From: Delphinapterus leucas
Lineage: Eukaryota > Chordata > Mammalia > Artiodactyla > Monodontidae
NCBI RefSeq assembly: GCF_002288925.2
Contig: NW_022098076.1
Coordinates: 80,146,526-80,210,525, forward strand
DNA length: 64,000 bases
Direction of reading: 5' to 3'
Numbering within the stretch: the stretch's first letter is position 1; every line of letters starts with the position of its first letter. The notes beneath the pieces are model-generated. The model worked only from the letters and a program-made list of their open reading frames with translations, made no database searches and was not told the origin of the DNA. Both the position numbers and the translations under genes were made by a program. Shown here piece after piece: positions 62,100-64,000 of this stretch.

Positions 62100-63057
62100 C
62101 AAAGCGTTATTTCCAACAGTGAAAATTAGAAACAACCCAAATTGGGAAATGGCTACGTAAAGTACAGCACACTCACTCAGCCGAATATTAGGCAGCTAAA
62201 AGGCATCTTTATGAAGATTCATCATAATAGAGCTAGCTTACGATAGTAAATATAACAAAAAAGGAGGCCACAAAGTTCAAAACGAGTCAAAACTAAACTA
62301 TATCATCTAAAGAATATACACAGGTTGGACAACTATGAAGCAAAGAAGCGAATGACTGTCACAAAAGTTAGGATAGTGATTGCTCTACGTAAAGGGAAGG
62401 TAGTTTTGATGGGGAAGGGTCTTAACTTGGATGGTTACACTAGTGTTTGCTTTATAATCTTTTTAAACTGTTTATGTCATATATACACATCACAATTAAA
62501 ACAGGAAAAAAAAAGCAATTTATGAAGAATCACAGCTATGTAAATATAACCACAAGACAAAAAGCTCCATGCACAGGAAAAAGAATGTAAAGAAATATAC
62601 CTGAATGTTAATAGAGGTTCTGTTTGGGCAGGAATATTTTTTTTCCCATTTTTCCTTGATTAGTATATTTTTTCTACTTTGAAAATCAGGACAAACTTAC
62701 ACAATGTAATATTTTTTTAAAATAATTGCAATAATCCAAGTGAACTCTAATAGGTGACTAGATAAACTGGTTCACCCATACAATGGAATACTACCCAGCA
62801 ATAAGGGAGACTTGATAACTCAGAGGACTCTCAAGGACATGAAGCTGGATGAAAGAAGCCAGTCTTAAAAGGCAATATAAGTGGACAATATAAGTCCATT
62901 TATATGACATTCTGGAAAAAGCAAAAGTATACCAACAGAGAACAAGATAGCGGTCGTCTGGGGTTAGATGTGGGGGAAAAAATGTGACAACGTGGGACAT
63001 GTGGGTTTTGGGGGTAACAGAACTGTTCTGTATCCGCAGTGATGGTTACAAAAATTT
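62100..63057 (+). mobile_element. Old L1M-like fragments
   Basis: Two pieces (about 62100-62470 and 62740-63057) carry L1M tail text: 'aacaacccaaattgggaaat', 'ccatacaatggaatactacc' and 'gaaagaagccagtcttaaaa'. The copies are diverged. Confidence 0.6.
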
Positions 63058-63070
63058 AAAACTCATTTTT

Positions 63071-63750
63071 TTTTAAACATCCTTATTGGAGTATAATTGC
63101 TTTACAATGTTGTTAGTTCCTGCTGTATAACAAAGTGAATCAGCTATACATATACATATATCCCCATATCCCCTCCCTCTTGTGTCTCCCTCCCACCACC
63201 CTCCCTATCCCACCCCTCTAGGTGGTCACAAAGCACCGAGCTGATCTCCCTGTGCTATGCGGCTGCTTCCCACTAGCTATCTATTTTACATTTGGGAGTG
63301 CATATGTGTCCATGCCACTCTCTCACTTCGTCCCAGCTTACCCTTCCCCCTCCCTGGGTGCTCAAGTCCACTCTCTACATCTGCATCTTTATTCCTGTCC
63401 TGCCCGTAGGTTAGTCAGAACCATTTTTTTTTTTTTGAGATTCCATACATATGTGTCAGCATACAGTATTTGTTTTTTTCTTTCTGACTTACTTCACTCT
63501 GTATGACAGACTCTAAGTCCATCCACCTCACTACAAATAACTCAATTTCGTTCCTTTTTATGGCTGAGTAATATTCCATTGTATATATGTACCACATCTT
63601 CTTTAACCATTCATCTGTCGATGGACACTTAGGTTGCTTCCATGTCCTGGCTATTGTAAACAGTGCTGCAATGAACATTGTGGTACGTGACTCTCAGGGT
63701 ATATGCCCAGTAGTGGGACTGCTGGGTCTTACAGTAGTTCTATTTTTAGC
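63071..63750 (-). mobile_element. 5'-truncated L1 3' end, antisense
   Basis: Minus strand: the end of ORF2 ([19 protein letters not shown] and [19 protein letters not shown]), then the young L1 3' UTR with a CCAATAAGGATG-type signal. A 13-bp target duplication, AAAACTCATTTTT, lies at 63058-63070 and 63751-63763. Confidence 0.92.
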
Positions 63751-64000
63751 AAAACTCATTTTTAAAGAAAGATATGCATAGCATATAAAGACAGACTCAA
63801 ATTCAGTGGAGATCATTTAACTTTTTAACAGGTAGATACACTTGTGGCCCTTTAATAAATTCTGGAGAAGACCACTGCTCTACACAAACATTGAATGAAT
63901 GTTGGCTTCGTTTTGCCTTTCAAATCAGGAAAAGAGAAAGAACAAACTAATGTCTATCTGGGAGAACAAACTGAAAATAAAAAGCTGCTTCATATTAGCA

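Overview
The window is nuclear DNA from a cetartiodactyl mammal, almost certainly a cetacean (whale or dolphin). It is AT-rich, intron-dominated and packed with interspersed repeats. The diagnostic signal is about twenty copies of CHR-type tRNA-derived SINEs in short (~200 bp), long (~320 bp) and very short (~115 bp) forms, plus L1 3' ends of the cetartiodactyl type. MIR, L2, MER5-like and old L1M relics form the older layer. The species cannot be resolved from sequence alone.

Two protein-coding genes are supported, and they converge tail to tail. On the + strand, the last coding exon of SGPP2 (sphingosine-1-phosphate phosphatase 2) lies at 28541-29092, with a ~3 kb 3' UTR ending near a poly(A) signal at 32030. 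Everything upstream (1-28540) is read as the last SGPP2 intron; no other exon was recognised there. On the - strand, the last two coding exons of FARSB (cytosolic phenylalanyl-tRNA synthetase beta chain) lie at 61563-61718 and 40681-40832. They are separated by a 20.7 kb intron and followed by a short 3' UTR with a poly(A) signal at 40564-40569. The intergenic space is about 8.5 kb. SGPP2 next to FARSB matches the arrangement I know from human chromosome 2q36.

The rest is transposon stratigraphy. It includes a long antisense L1M interrupted by a younger L1 and a SINE (3.4-8.7 kb), and a MER5-like element split by two SINEs (11.8-12.5 kb). There is a double SINE insertion at one target (13.5-14.1 kb), an L1 with a 5' inversion (14.4-16.6 kb), and a SINE inside a SINE (36.4-36.9 kb). 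An L1 carries three same-strand SINEs (53.2-55.1 kb).

Unexplained signals worth checking are a ~70-nt-arm inverted repeat at 24845-25073, an unidentified stop-interrupted coding relic on the - strand near 44.66-44.97 kb, and a GC-rich patch with a small ORF and donor-like site at 27.66-27.85 kb. I found no operon-like or novel gene system: the two genes act in unrelated processes (sphingolipid turnover and translation).
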